A stretch of 64,000 bases of DNA from assembly GCA_964450405.1 (NCBI GenBank), contig CAYVCQ010000014.1, positions 1 to 64,000 of the forward strand, given 5' to 3'. Within the stretch, counting starts at the first letter, position 1. Every line of letters starts with the position of its first letter. This document shows, piece by piece, positions 51,837 to 60,322 of this stretch. Source of the DNA: WRGT01 sp964450405 (GTDB taxonomy: Bacteria > Spirochaetota > UBA4802 > UBA5550). The position numbers and the translations under genes are program-made. The notes below the pieces were generated by a model. It was not told where the DNA came from, searched no databases, and saw nothing but the letters and a program-made list of their open reading frames with translations.

Positions 51837-52913
51837 ATGGAACAGAATAAAGTTAAAGTATTGATAATTGATGATTCAGCAGTGATGAGAAAACTTCTTA
51901 CAGATATATTAACCTCTTCATCTCAGATAGAGGTGCTCGGAACAGCTATCGATGCAACTATCGCTGCAAAAAAAATTAATACGCTTAATCCGGATGTTAT
52001 TACTCTTGATGTTGAAATGCCGGGAATGGATGGTATTACTTTTCTGCAGAAGCTGATGATAGCGAATCCGGTTCCGGCAATTATGGTGAGCTCTCTTACA
52101 GCAAATGGTACAAGTGCAGCTGTGAGAGCTCTGGAGATCGGAGCATTTGATGTAATAGGGAAACCGCACTCAGATAAACCTGAAAGCGCTTTAGAATTCG
52201 GAAGGGACCTTGTTGAAAAAGTTGTCGCTGCAGGCCATTCGAAAAAAAACATTAAGAAACGAGTTCCAGTAAAAATTGAAGTAGATCAGAAGTATTCAGC
52301 AGATGTTATTCTGTCAAAAGCTGAAATGGCAAATAAAAATAAACCAACTGATAAGGTAATAGCAATTGGTGCGTCAACAGGCGGAACCGAGGTTATAGAT
52401 CAGATACTTGTAAGTCTGCCGACGGGATGTCCCGGAATAGTAATAACACAGCATATGCCTGAAAAATTTACCGAAGCTTTTGCCAATAGAGTAAATGGTA
52501 AATCAAAACTTTTTGTAAAAGAGGCAAAAGATGGTGACAGACTTCTTACTGACATCGCATTGATAGCTCCCGGCGGGAAGCATATGCTTCTTAAATCCGA
52601 CCGTAACGGATACTGGGTTGAGATAAATGAAGGGCCGCCAGTAAACAGGCACAGGCCATCGGTGGATGTAATGTTCCGATCAGTAAGCAAATATGCCGGA
52701 GATTCAGCCGTCGGAATTATCTGTACCGGTATGGGGAACGATGGTGCTGCCGGTCTCCTTGAGATGAAAGAATCAGGTGCATATACAATTGCCCAGAACG
52801 AAGAGTCATGTATTGTATTCGGAATGCCGAAGGAGGCGATAAAACTCGACGCGGCAAAAACCATTACAGATGTTGATGGGATTATCAACTATATAAAGAA
52901 GATGTGCCACTAG
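51837..52913 (+). CDS. cheB: Protein-glutamate methylesterase CheB
   Basis: A 358-residue REC-methylesterase. REC 1-120 with IIDDSAVMRK, Asp58 in TLDVEMPGMDG and the Lys in IGKPH. After a linker (about 130-175) comes the esterase: catalytic Ser in AIGASTGGTEV, His in TQHMPEKF and Asp in TGMGNDGAAG. It removes methyl groups (and deamidates) on MCPs. ATG 51837 is preferred over GTG 51828: AAGAGAG lies about 8 bases before it and the encoded start matches the family. Last gene of the chemosensory cluster. Confidence 0.94.
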   Translation: MEQNKVKVLIIDDSAVMRKLLTDILTSSSQIEVLGTAIDATIAAKKINTLNPDVITLDVEMPGMDGITFLQKLMIANPVPAIMVSSLTANGTSAAVRALEIGAFDVIGKPHSDKPESALEFGRDLVEKVVAAGHSKKNIKKRVPVKIEVDQKYSADVILSKAEMANKNKPTDKVIAIGASTGGTEVIDQILVSLPTGCPGIVITQHMPEKFTEAFANRVNGKSKLFVKEAKDGDRLLTDIALIAPGGKHMLLKSDRNGYWVEINEGPPVNRHRPSVDVMFRSVSKYAGDSAVGIICTGMGNDGAAGLLEMKESGAYTIAQNEESCIVFGMPKEAIKLDAAKTITDVDGIINYIKKMCH

Positions 52914-52993
52914 GAGTGTTTTAAATTTAAAAATAGATACACCGGCTGTCCACTAAAGCCAACAGCCCTTGCACTCCAGATGGGAGCAAAGCT

Positions 52994-53172
52994 AAACTGT
53001 CTGCTCATTAAAAGCCACGAAATACACAGAATTCATATCTTCAGCCGGGAAAACAAAAGTTGAACTTGAAGAATTATTAATTGGAACTATTTCAAAAGAA
53101 GCTGTATGTGAAACAACCATTACCTTCGACAAAAAAACCTCAAAATCAAATATTTTTGAACTGCTATCATGA
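52994..53172 (+). pseudogene. Possible C-terminal gene remnant
   Basis: A short plus-strand frame without a start codon reads as plausible protein (KYTEFISSAGKTKVELEELL, ISKEAVCETTITFDKK, ending FELLS) before a TGA at 53170-53172. It could be the tail of a decayed gene, but with fewer than 60 codons and no family match this is tentative. Antisense frames here are not supported. Confidence 0.25.
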
Positions 53173-53199
53173 AGTTCCATAAACCTCAAAGTTATCACT

Positions 53200-53649
53200 T
53201 TATGCTTTAATAGCAGTTATAGGGCCGGATATAGTACTTGTAGTGAAGCTGATTGTAAAAGTATAAGTCCCATTGGCGTTATCAGTTAAGCCAGTAATGG
53301 TTATTGTATCGCTTGTAGTAGTACCGTTAAGATTGATGGTGCAGGGGAATGCACCGTTTGCAATGGTTGATCCAGTCCAGTATATTTTAAGGTTATTGCT
53401 TCCGTTTTTAATTCCGATTCCTACTCCAAGAGCACCTTCATAAATTACCGCAAGGCATGTTGGACCTGCTACTGTGCAATTTGCAAAACCGGTGTTGGCA
53501 AGATTATAGGATTTATTTACTGTTGTCATCCCTGTCCAGTTGCCTGGATCGATATATCCTGTAAATGAATCTTTGCTGGATGAGTCGTTGCAGGAAATCA
53601 TTAATCCAGCAATAAATATTAATATAGTTAAAAAAGCGATTTTTTTCAT
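53200..53649 (-). CDS. Small putative lipoprotein
   Basis: A 149-residue exported protein with lipobox LMISC (Cys20). The mature part has a Ser-rich tether (NDSSSKDS), then a beta-rich domain with Thr/Gly-rich strands (TSDTITITGLTDNANGTYTF); probably a small beta-sandwich. No family recognised. ATG 53649 has GGAG 6 bases upstream on the minus strand; an in-frame start at 53676 is less likely. A surface lipoprotein of unknown function. Confidence 0.65.
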   Translation of the reverse strand: MKKIAFLTILIFIAGLMISCNDSSSKDSFTGYIDPGNWTGMTTVNKSYNLANTGFANCTVAGPTCLAVIYEGALGVGIGIKNGSNNLKIYWTGSTIANGAFPCTINLNGTTTSDTITITGLTDNANGTYTFTISFTTSTISGPITAIKA

Positions 53650-54049
53650 TTTGGCTCCGGTGGAAAAATATAACATGTAATCTGTGCAATAATAAAAAAA
53701 GAATAAGTTGTGTAAAGAAAATAATCTGTCCGAAGACTCTCTTTTTGTTTTAATTTATGCTAATCTTTAGCTGATATTTTCTGTATCAGAATTAACTGAA
53801 TAGAAGATGTTTTAAAACGTTGCAATATGGAACATATGGAAATGAAAAAGTTAAAATAATTTTAAAACGGATCCTATAATTTTTAAATTGCACTAATCGT
53901 AAAACTTATAATGTGAGAATATATCCTGTAAAAATATCAAATCATCAAATCCTGATTAAACTTTACCTTAAAAATATGCTTTTTTCTTGACTTACCTTTA
54001 CTTTTCTGTATTATATACAATATAAACGAATCATCGAAGGAGCACTATT
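53650..54049. other. Divergent intergenic region with promoter
   Basis: Between the lipoprotein (minus) and OMP (plus) genes; about 400 bases of AT-rich DNA. The only clear signal is the promoter at 53987-54016. Nothing else recognised. Confidence 0.5.
53987..54016 (+). promoter_or_regulatory. Candidate promoter of the OMP gene
   Basis: TTGACT at 53987-53992, with TATTAT at 54009-54014 (16-base spacer) or TTATAT at 54011-54016 (18-base spacer); start codon about 35 bases further, preceded by CGAAGGAG. Confidence 0.55.
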
Positions 54050-54628
54050 TTGAAAAAGTTATTTTTTATGGTTACTATATTTTTCATTTCAATATCCTCA
54101 TCCTTTGCAGCATTTTTTGTTGAAGGGCAGGGGAATTATATGGCTACAGGTGAATTTAAGCCTGTTACCGGCTTTGAATTAGGACTGGGATTTGGTTTGA
54201 CTGATGATGTGAATTTTCTGATAAGGGGTGCTGTTGCCGAAAATACAGAAAATTCCGGTCTTATAAATGAAACTAGATATGAGTATAGTTACGCAACCGG
54301 AGGTATTGAATACATACCCCCAATAACATTATTGGAAAAGTATAGAATCTACTGGAAAAATTCTATAAATGTCGGAATGTCAGAAGCTAGTTTTGAAATG
54401 ACCAAAGTTGTGCCGAGTCTCGATGATAAAGAGACTGGAGTGATCACTTTATTCCGGACTGGACTTCAGTTTAATTTTACACAGGTTATTTCTCCGTATT
54501 TTGATCTTGGTTATCATAAATTTTTCCCTATTAAAGCAGGTTCTAAATTGAATATAAAAGGTTGGCAGATGGATGTGGGGGTGAGATTCTACGTATTTGG
54601 AAGCCGGGATTATGACACTGGATATTAA
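54050..54628 (+). CDS. Outer-membrane beta-barrel protein
   Basis: 192 residues from a TTG start with strong AAGGAG 7 bases upstream. Signal peptide 1-20 (ending SSFA), then FVEGQGNYMATGEF, GFELGLGFGLTDDVNFLIRG, further amphipathic strands and a C-terminal strand MDVGVRFYVFGSRDYD, typical of a small outer-membrane barrel. No specific function. It has its own promoter and a strong intrinsic terminator at 54671-54699, so it is monocistronic. Confidence 0.7.
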   Translation: MKKLFFMVTIFFISISSSFAAFFVEGQGNYMATGEFKPVTGFELGLGFGLTDDVNFLIRGAVAENTENSGLINETRYEYSYATGGIEYIPPITLLEKYRIYWKNSINVGMSEASFEMTKVVPSLDDKETGVITLFRTGLQFNFTQVISPYFDLGYHKFFPIKAGSKLNIKGWQMDVGVRFYVFGSRDYDTGY

Positions 54629-54670
54629 TAAATCTGTATCTTTTTAGTATAAAGATATACATATAAAAAT

Positions 54671-54699
54671 AAAAAGCTCAGGTGTTTCCTGAGCTTTTT
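54671..54699 (+). terminator. Intrinsic terminator
   Basis: AAAAAGCTCAGG, loop TGTT, TCCTGAGCTTTTT: a 12-bp stem with a T run, 43 bases after the OMP stop and 12 bases before the rpoN promoter. Confidence 0.88.
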
Positions 54700-54710
54700 G
54701 ATGTTAAAAA

Positions 54711-54738
54711 TTGACTTTTTTTAAAAATTGATTAAATT
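54711..54738 (+). promoter_or_regulatory. Candidate promoter of rpoN
   Basis: TTGACT (54711-54716) and TAAATT (54733-54738), spacer 16 bases, about 30 bases before the ATG; AAAGGAT precedes the start. Confidence 0.5.
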
Positions 54739-54766
54739 GTAAGTAGAGTCAAACGAAAGGATTTAA

Positions 54767-56179
54767 ATGAAAAGCGGATTGAATATAGGATTAAAGCAGA
54801 CTCAGAAACTGGTTATGACTCAAACTCTGAGGCAGTCGATTGAGATGCTTCAAATGACAAATCTTGAACTCTCCGAAATGATCTCACAGGAATTTCTGGA
54901 GAACCCGCTGCTGGAAGAGGTTTCCTCTTCACAGAGTGAGGATTACCTCGAAGAAAAATTAATAAAAAATCTTAATGGGGAAGAGGGTGATACTGGCGAC
55001 TCGCCGGAGAAAGAGATATATGATGATCCGAACGAAAGCGGTGTAAACAAGAATTACGAGGATGGAGACAAAAACAGATTATTTATTGAAAATGCGGTAA
55101 CAACCAAAGAAAGTTTAAAGGAACATCTTCTCTGGCAGGCGACAATGACCGCCGGGTCAGAAAAAGAGCTGGCTGTTTATGAGGAAATCATTACCATGCT
55201 TGATGATGATGGTTTCTTAAATAAAAAACTTTTTGACAGCGTTGACTCTGCAGATAAATCTGCTGTAATAAAAAATATTCAAAATTTTGATCCTGTGGGG
55301 TGTGCGGCATTTTCTATAAAGGAAACACTTTTTATTCAGGCATGTTACTATTTTCCTGAAGATAAACTTCTTCACTCAATTCTTTCTGATCACTTTGTCG
55401 ATATAGAGAAGCTTGATTATACGAAGATATCTAAAGCTATGGGTATTCCTGAAGGTGAAGTTATAGAGAAGAGTAAAACTCTTCATAATCTGAATCCGTT
55501 TCCCGGAAGATCATATTCGGGCAGCGAATCCAGGTCGGTGGTTCCGGATGTTGAGGTGAAGCTTGTTGATGGAGAGATAATTGTAACATTAAATGATGAC
55601 TGGATACCTGGAATTAAACTCAGTACGTATTATATTAATCTGCTTAAGAAAAAAAGTATAGATAAAGAACAGCGGGAGTATTTAAATTCACGGCTCCAGT
55701 CTGCAATGGCTCTTTTAAAGAATATATCATCAAGACGTGATACAATTCTGAAAGTTACTTCATCAATAATGAACAGCCAGAAAGATTTTCTTGAGAAAGG
55801 TCACGGTCATCTGAAATATCTTACCCATCATGACATTGCGGGAGAGGTTAATGTCCATGAATCAACTGTAAGCAGGGTTTCAAGCGGTAAATATGTACAG
55901 ACTCCATGGGGAGTTTTTGAATTAAAATATTTTTTCGTTTCACGGCTTAAAAATTCCGGTGATAATGAAGATGATCAATCTTCAGATAAAGTAAAGGGAT
56001 ATATTCAGGAGTTAATCAACAGTGAAAATCCTGATAATCCTGTAAGTGATGAAGAGCTGGTTAACCTTTTAAAAGAGAAAGGGATTACTGTTGCACGAAG
56101 AACAATAGCGAAGTACAGGGATATTCTGAATATTCCTGCTTCAAATAAAAGAAAAAAAATTAACATGATTAAATCATAG
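54767..56179 (+). CDS. rpoN: RNA polymerase sigma-54 factor
   Basis: 470 residues. Region I (1-50) is the Gln/Leu-rich activator-responsive domain, GLKQTQKLVMTQTLRQSIEM and LQMTNLELSEMI; the core-binding domain lies about 100-290; region III has the HTH (HDIAGEVNVHESTVSRVSSG) and the RpoN box VARRTIAKYRDILNIP. It directs transcription from -24/-12 promoters with AAA+ activators; an NtrX-type activator is encoded downstream. Followed 8 bases later by hpf, as in the classical rpoN-hpf arrangement. Confidence 0.95.
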   Translation: MKSGLNIGLKQTQKLVMTQTLRQSIEMLQMTNLELSEMISQEFLENPLLEEVSSSQSEDYLEEKLIKNLNGEEGDTGDSPEKEIYDDPNESGVNKNYEDGDKNRLFIENAVTTKESLKEHLLWQATMTAGSEKELAVYEEIITMLDDDGFLNKKLFDSVDSADKSAVIKNIQNFDPVGCAAFSIKETLFIQACYYFPEDKLLHSILSDHFVDIEKLDYTKISKAMGIPEGEVIEKSKTLHNLNPFPGRSYSGSESRSVVPDVEVKLVDGEIIVTLNDDWIPGIKLSTYYINLLKKKSIDKEQREYLNSRLQSAMALLKNISSRRDTILKVTSSIMNSQKDFLEKGHGHLKYLTHHDIAGEVNVHESTVSRVSSGKYVQTPWGVFELKYFFVSRLKNSGDNEDDQSSDKVKGYIQELINSENPDNPVSDEELVNLLKEKGITVARRTIAKYRDILNIPASNKRKKINMIKS

Positions 56180-56187
56180 GAGAGCTT

Positions 56188-56991
56188 ATGAAGATTAAAA
56201 TAACAGGAAGACACATCGATGTATCTGAAAGGCTCAAAGAGTATGCTGAAAAGAGAATTTTAAAGCTTGAGAAGTATTTTCAGCAGCTGATAGACATTCA
56301 CCTGATTCTGTATATTGAAAAGCTGGATCATGCAGCTGAACTTGTAATTACAGGTGACTCAGTACAGTTTCATGCAAGGGAAAAAGCGGCAGACCTATAT
56401 TCCGCACTTGATCTCCTTGTAGATAAAATGGAAACACAGATCGGTCGTTATAAAGAAAAAATTCAGTCAAGAAAGGGTCATGGTGCTGAATTTGATATTT
56501 CGTATGATTTTGAAAGTGAATTAGGAAAAGAGGCTGTTCTTACACAGGTAAGTAATAAACCAATCAATGATATAGAGGCCTTTTTGCAAATGAAAGTCGA
56601 TAAAAAGGATTTTATACTTTTTAAAAAAGGTGTTGGGACAGTTGAAAGTGATGTGGATTATGCAAATAAAAACTATGCCGTAATTTACAAAAGCGGATCA
56701 ATTTTCAAAATGGTTGAAATACCTTTTGAGAACAATAAAGGTGGTGATTTCCATATTGATACCTTTACGGAATATGAACTTGAAGTAAAAGATGAATCCG
56801 CATCTCATCCTAAAATTGATTTTAAAAAGGGGAGTTCATGCAGTATAGGGAAACTAACCCTGGATGAAGCTTTTGAATCTTTTGAAAAATCAAATGATAT
56901 TTACATGCCGTTTTTTAATACAGAAACAAGATATTTCAACATTCTCAGCCGCAATGGAAAGAAATTAGAAGTACTTGTACCTGCATTCTAG
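56188..56991 (+). CDS. hpf: Ribosome hibernation promoting factor with apparent double C-terminal domain
   Basis: 267 residues, longer than the usual long HPF (about 180-200). The N-terminal S30AE domain (1-105: ITGRHIDVSERLKEYAEKRI, AADLYSALDLLVDKMETQI) binds the 30S decoding centre. Two C-terminal blocks both resemble the HPF dimerisation domain: about 117-180 (PINDIEAFLQMKVDKKDFIL, then NYAVIYKSGSIFKMVEIP) and about 215-267 (KLTLDEAFESF, MPFFNTETRYFNILSRNG, VLVPAF). Long HPFs use one such domain to pair 70S ribosomes into 100S dimers, so a duplication could alter pairing. Coupled to rpoN (8-base gap). A strong 13-bp hairpin follows. Confidence 0.85.
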   Translation: MKIKITGRHIDVSERLKEYAEKRILKLEKYFQQLIDIHLILYIEKLDHAAELVITGDSVQFHAREKAADLYSALDLLVDKMETQIGRYKEKIQSRKGHGAEFDISYDFESELGKEAVLTQVSNKPINDIEAFLQMKVDKKDFILFKKGVGTVESDVDYANKNYAVIYKSGSIFKMVEIPFENNKGGDFHIDTFTEYELEVKDESASHPKIDFKKGSSCSIGKLTLDEAFESFEKSNDIYMPFFNTETRYFNILSRNGKKLEVLVPAF

Positions 56992-57001
56992 TACTATTTA
57001 C

Positions 57002-57030
57002 TCCTGCCGGAATTAATAATTCCGGCAGGA
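57002..57030 (+). terminator. Perfect hairpin after hpf
   Basis: TCCTGCCGGAATT / AATTCCGGCAGGA, a 13-bp perfect stem with a 3-base loop, 11 bases after the hpf stop. A uridine run is lacking (AAAATTTC follows), so it may be an mRNA 3'-end stabiliser or terminator. It divides rpoN-hpf from the hprK unit. Confidence 0.55.
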
Positions 57031-57261
57031 AAATTTCAAATTATCAAAAAGTATAAAACTATCAGAGCATCCATTCTACCCTCCATAATGCTGCTTTTAA
57101 CCATTTTAACAAAATAAAAGTCTACTTTTACTATCCTTAAGACCACCTATGGGAGTTTTGGGAGACAATGCGCGAAATTCGAAAATTTAAGAATTTCTCA
57201 ACTGAAATGACACTGGTATTCAGGGGCCATTTAATTTAATAAATTCTATTTTTTATTATAT

Positions 57262-57292
57262 TTGACAGTTTTTTGCTGGAAAGAAATAGATA
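57262..57292 (+). promoter_or_regulatory. Possible promoter of the hprK unit
   Basis: A perfect TTGACA (57262-57267), followed after 19 bases by TAGATA (57287-57292). The spacing is long, so confidence is low, but the start codon is 20 bases further on. Confidence 0.35.
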
Positions 57293-57310
57293 TTGTAAGA
57301 TACTTCTACC

Positions 57311-58255
57311 ATGAGTAAACTAACATTAAGATATTTTATAGAAGGGATAGGGAGAATTGATCTCCAGCTTCGCCTTCTTGCCGGTGAAGGGGGGCTTGAT
57401 AAGGAGATTAAATCGGGAGAGATTAATCGGCCTGGTCTTGCACTTGCAGGTTTTTTTGACTATTTTGCATATGACAGAATTCAGATTTTCGGTCAGGGTG
57501 AAACTGCGTTTATGAATCAGCTCTCTCATGAGCAGAAGATTAAAATTTATGATCAGTTTTTCAGTTATCCGGTATTCTGTTGTGTTTTTACATATGAATA
57601 CAATCCGGATGATCTTTTTCTTGAATATGCAGAGAAAAGAAATATACCGATTTTTATCACTAAAAGAGGGACTACCCGGTTTATTACTCTTTTTGTTCAT
57701 GTGATAGATGAAATTTTTGCTGAAAATGTAACTCTCCACGCAACTTTAGTGGATGTTTTCGGAGTAGGTGTTCTTCTAACGGGTAAAAGCGGAGTGGGCA
57801 AGAGTGAAACTGCGCTGGAACTTATAGAAAGAGGTCACAGGCTTGTCGGTGATGATATGGTCGTGGTAAAGAAGATTGATGAGTCCCTTCTTATGGGAAG
57901 CGGTTCTGAAATACTGAAACATCATATAGAAATCCGGGGAATTGGGATTGTAAATGTCCGTGAGATTTTCGGAATCAGATCTGTTAGAAATAGAAAACGT
58001 ATTGAAATGGTGATACTTCTTGAAGAATGGAATTCGGCTACCGAGTATGACAGACTTGGTCTGGATGAAAAAAAATATACAATACTTGATATTGATGTTC
58101 CATATATAACCGTTCCAGTACGTCCGGGAAGAAATATCCCGATTATCATTGAAACAGCCGCTCTAAACCAGAGGCTGAAGAAAGTTGGAGTTAATTCCGC
58201 CAGAGAACTGGATGAACGGATTAAAAAATGGATTATCACCGAGGGTGGAAAGTAA
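57311..58255 (+). CDS. hprK: HPr kinase/phosphorylase
   Basis: 314 residues. N-terminal MurF-like domain (1-130: LRLLAGEGGLDKEI, RPGLALAGFFDYF) and the C-terminal kinase domain: HATLVDVFGVGVLLTGKSG (His143) leading into Walker A GKSGVGKS (158-165), the phosphorylase loop HRLVGDDMVV and the signature EIRGIGIVNVREIFG. It phosphorylates HPr on Ser46 (here Ser46 is conserved) and removes it again. Its TAA overlaps the HPr ATG by one base. In low-G+C Gram-positives this pair controls carbon catabolite repression; in spirochaetes the role is poorly known. Confidence 0.95.
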   Translation: MSKLTLRYFIEGIGRIDLQLRLLAGEGGLDKEIKSGEINRPGLALAGFFDYFAYDRIQIFGQGETAFMNQLSHEQKIKIYDQFFSYPVFCCVFTYEYNPDDLFLEYAEKRNIPIFITKRGTTRFITLFVHVIDEIFAENVTLHATLVDVFGVGVLLTGKSGVGKSETALELIERGHRLVGDDMVVVKKIDESLLMGSGSEILKHHIEIRGIGIVNVREIFGIRSVRNRKRIEMVILLEEWNSATEYDRLGLDEKKYTILDIDVPYITVPVRPGRNIPIIIETAALNQRLKKVGVNSARELDERIKKWIITEGGK

Positions 58256-58518
58256 TGATTGAAAAAGATGTTGTCGTAAATAGTGATGCAGGAATTCATG
58301 CAAGACCTGCGATGATGATTGTACGTGAAGCAATGAAGTATCCATGTGAAATCACGCTGATAAAAGATAGTGTTGAAGCTGATGGAAAATCTATAATGTC
58401 AGTTCTTGGTCTTGCAATTATATCGGGATCAAAACTTACAATAAGAGCAAGCGGAGAAGGCGAGAATGAGCTTGTAGGTTATATACTCAACCTTATTGAA
58501 AATGATTTTAAAATCTGA
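58255..58518 (+). CDS. ptsH: Phosphocarrier protein HPr
   Basis: An 87-residue HPr. VNSDAGIHARPAMMI contains the phosphorylated His15 and EADGKSIMSVLG the regulatory Ser46 substrate of HprK; the C terminus GENELVGYILNLIEN is normal. It overlaps the hprK stop (TAATG). The usual PTS enzyme I is not in the window, so HPr may function mainly in regulation, as in NPr-like or PTS-Ntr systems. Short 31-base gap to ntrY. A longer in-frame reading from 58228 lies inside hprK and is rejected. Confidence 0.94.
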   Translation: MIEKDVVVNSDAGIHARPAMMIVREAMKYPCEITLIKDSVEADGKSIMSVLGLAIISGSKLTIRASGEGENELVGYILNLIENDFKI

Positions 58519-58549
58519 GTAAAATTTAATATCTCTCCAGGAAGTTATT

Positions 58550-60322
58550 TTGTCATCGGACAAAAAAAAAATAAAAAGTGCTAATTCAATACAGGATATA
58601 CTTTTTCTTGTCGGTATAATCGTGTTTTCATCAATATTGATAATCGGTTTATTTCCCGGAAGGCAGAATGCCGGGCTTGTGGACGAAAACTTTTTTATAA
58701 CAACGATGATGACTATTCCTATTATAGCCGGTATTTACTTTATAGTTATGTCATTCCGCAGAAGCCTCAATACAAATTCAGTTGATATTACAGAAAGTAT
58801 TAAGAAGAAAATTACTCTTTCTTTTGTTTTTATAGCAGTATTATCAGCCATGCCTATTGTAATTATTTCTAATAACTATTTTAATAACAGCCTTTCTAAA
58901 ATGTTCAGCGGTAGAACAATGCAGGCATTGAATAAGTCGGTTGATCTTAGCCATGATACAAATTTTAGAATTGAGAAAGAGGTTAAATCAGAACTTGAAA
59001 CAGTGAGATTTTTATTTGATAACTTTATGCTTATGACAGGCAAGGGGGATCTGGTTAAAATTACCGGTACTTATAAAAACTCCAACATTAAAATTATTTT
59101 TTTTAAGAATAACTATGGTGATCTTCAAATTATTGAAAATTATCAGCCCTCTATAAAAATAGACAACTTAAAACTTTATCAATTCTACAAAACGTCAGTA
59201 CTGCCGGGAATAAGAACAGATAGAATTAAAATTAACGATAATGATATAATAAGCGGGATGTTCTGGTATTGGGATTTAATGGTTGTAATCTATCTCCCGA
59301 TCCCTGAAGAAAACAAAGTGACAGAAAAATTATTTATAGAAGCCAGGGAAGATTATAGAAGAATTGAGAATCAGAAAGAGTACTTTGAAACCGGTACAGG
59401 TTCGTTTTTAATGTTGATCTCAATTGTTATTGTAGGCATAGCATACATTATAAGTGTTTATATATCCGGCAATATTACCAGTCCGGTCCTTGAGCTATCC
59501 GCTGCATCAAAGCAGATTGCCATGGGGAATAACAAATTGTTTATTGAGAAGAAAAGTGATGATGAAATCGGTGTGCTTGTTGATGCTTTTAATTCAATGG
59601 CGAGACAGCTGGATGAAAATCAGAAATTTATGTTCCAGAAAAATAAACTTGAAGCCTGGAATGAAATGGCAAGAAAACTTGTTCATGAAATTAAAAACCC
59701 TCTAACACCAATAAGATTATCTGCAGAGAGAATGAGGAAACTGGTTAAAGAGGGAAATCCCAATATGAATAATGCTGTTATTACAGGTTCTGAAACAATC
59801 ATTATGGAAGTAAATTCGTTATTAAAACTTGTAAGTGAGTTTAATAACTTTGCGAGACTCCCTGTAAAAAAAGCCGAATTTTCAAACCTGAATAATTTGA
59901 TTAAGGAAAGCATTCTTCTTTTTCATGGATACGATAGTGTCGAGTTTAATCTTATTCTGGATGAAAATCTATCTGACATTATGATTGACAAGGGTTTAGT
60001 AAGGCAGGCAATGAATAACATTATCAGTAATTCGATTCAGGCTTTTTCAGATAATGGATTGATTATTATAACTACTGATGTTGATGAATCCGGTTTATAT
60101 CAGATTGTAAGGATTAAAGATAACGGCCCGGGGATTAAAGCCGATGATATTGATAAAATTTTTGAACCTGGATTTACCTTGAAAAAAACAGGTACCGGGC
60201 TAGGGCTTGCAATTGTTGAAAAAATAATTTTGGAACATGACGGGAAGATTTACTGTAGATCAAGAGAAGGTTATGGTGCCGAATTTATTTTAATGTTTCC
60301 TACTGAAAAAGGAGTAGTGTAA
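58550..60322 (+). CDS. ntrY: NtrY-like sensor histidine kinase
   Basis: 590 residues. Hydrophobic helices near 17-35, 49-68 and 90-108 and a fourth at 285-306 frame an extracytoplasmic segment (about 110-284); HAMP about 305-358; HisKA with His379 in KLVHEIKNPLTPIRL; GHKL ATPase with N box AMNNIISNSIQAF, DNGPGIK and GTGLGLAIVEK. This is the NtrY layout rather than a soluble NtrB. Starts with TTG after AGGAAG. Its stop overlaps ntrX start (TAATG), so the pair forms one two-component system. Signal unknown; possibly nitrogen or redox. Confidence 0.88.
   Translation: MSSDKKKIKSANSIQDILFLVGIIVFSSILIIGLFPGRQNAGLVDENFFITTMMTIPIIAGIYFIVMSFRRSLNTNSVDITESIKKKITLSFVFIAVLSAMPIVIISNNYFNNSLSKMFSGRTMQALNKSVDLSHDTNFRIEKEVKSELETVRFLFDNFMLMTGKGDLVKITGTYKNSNIKIIFFKNNYGDLQIIENYQPSIKIDNLKLYQFYKTSVLPGIRTDRIKINDNDIISGMFWYWDLMVVIYLPIPEENKVTEKLFIEAREDYRRIENQKEYFETGTGSFLMLISIVIVGIAYIISVYISGNITSPVLELSAASKQIAMGNNKLFIEKKSDDEIGVLVDAFNSMARQLDENQKFMFQKNKLEAWNEMARKLVHEIKNPLTPIRLSAERMRKLVKEGNPNMNNAVITGSETIIMEVNSLLKLVSEFNNFARLPVKKAEFSNLNNLIKESILLFHGYDSVEFNLILDENLSDIMIDKGLVRQAMNNIISNSIQAFSDNGLIIITTDVDESGLYQIVRIKDNGPGIKADDIDKIFEPGFTLKKTGTGLGLAIVEKIILEHDGKIYCRSREGYGAEFILMFPTEKGVV

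Larger units (their letters stand above)
56992..57310. other. Intergenic region between hpf and hprK
   Basis: Begins with a perfect hairpin (57002-57030) and ends with a possible promoter for hprK (57262-57292). Between them a G-rich/C-rich imperfect repeat (CACCTATGGGAGTTTTGGGAG at 57144) resembles CCTCCCCAAACTCCCG at 41856-41871 in inverted orientation. Confidence 0.5.

Noticed and set aside
52992..53198. Minus-strand frame of 68 codons next to the lipoprotein
   Set aside because: No ribosome site and no recognisable features; the opposite strand reads more like protein (see the remnant at 52994-53172).
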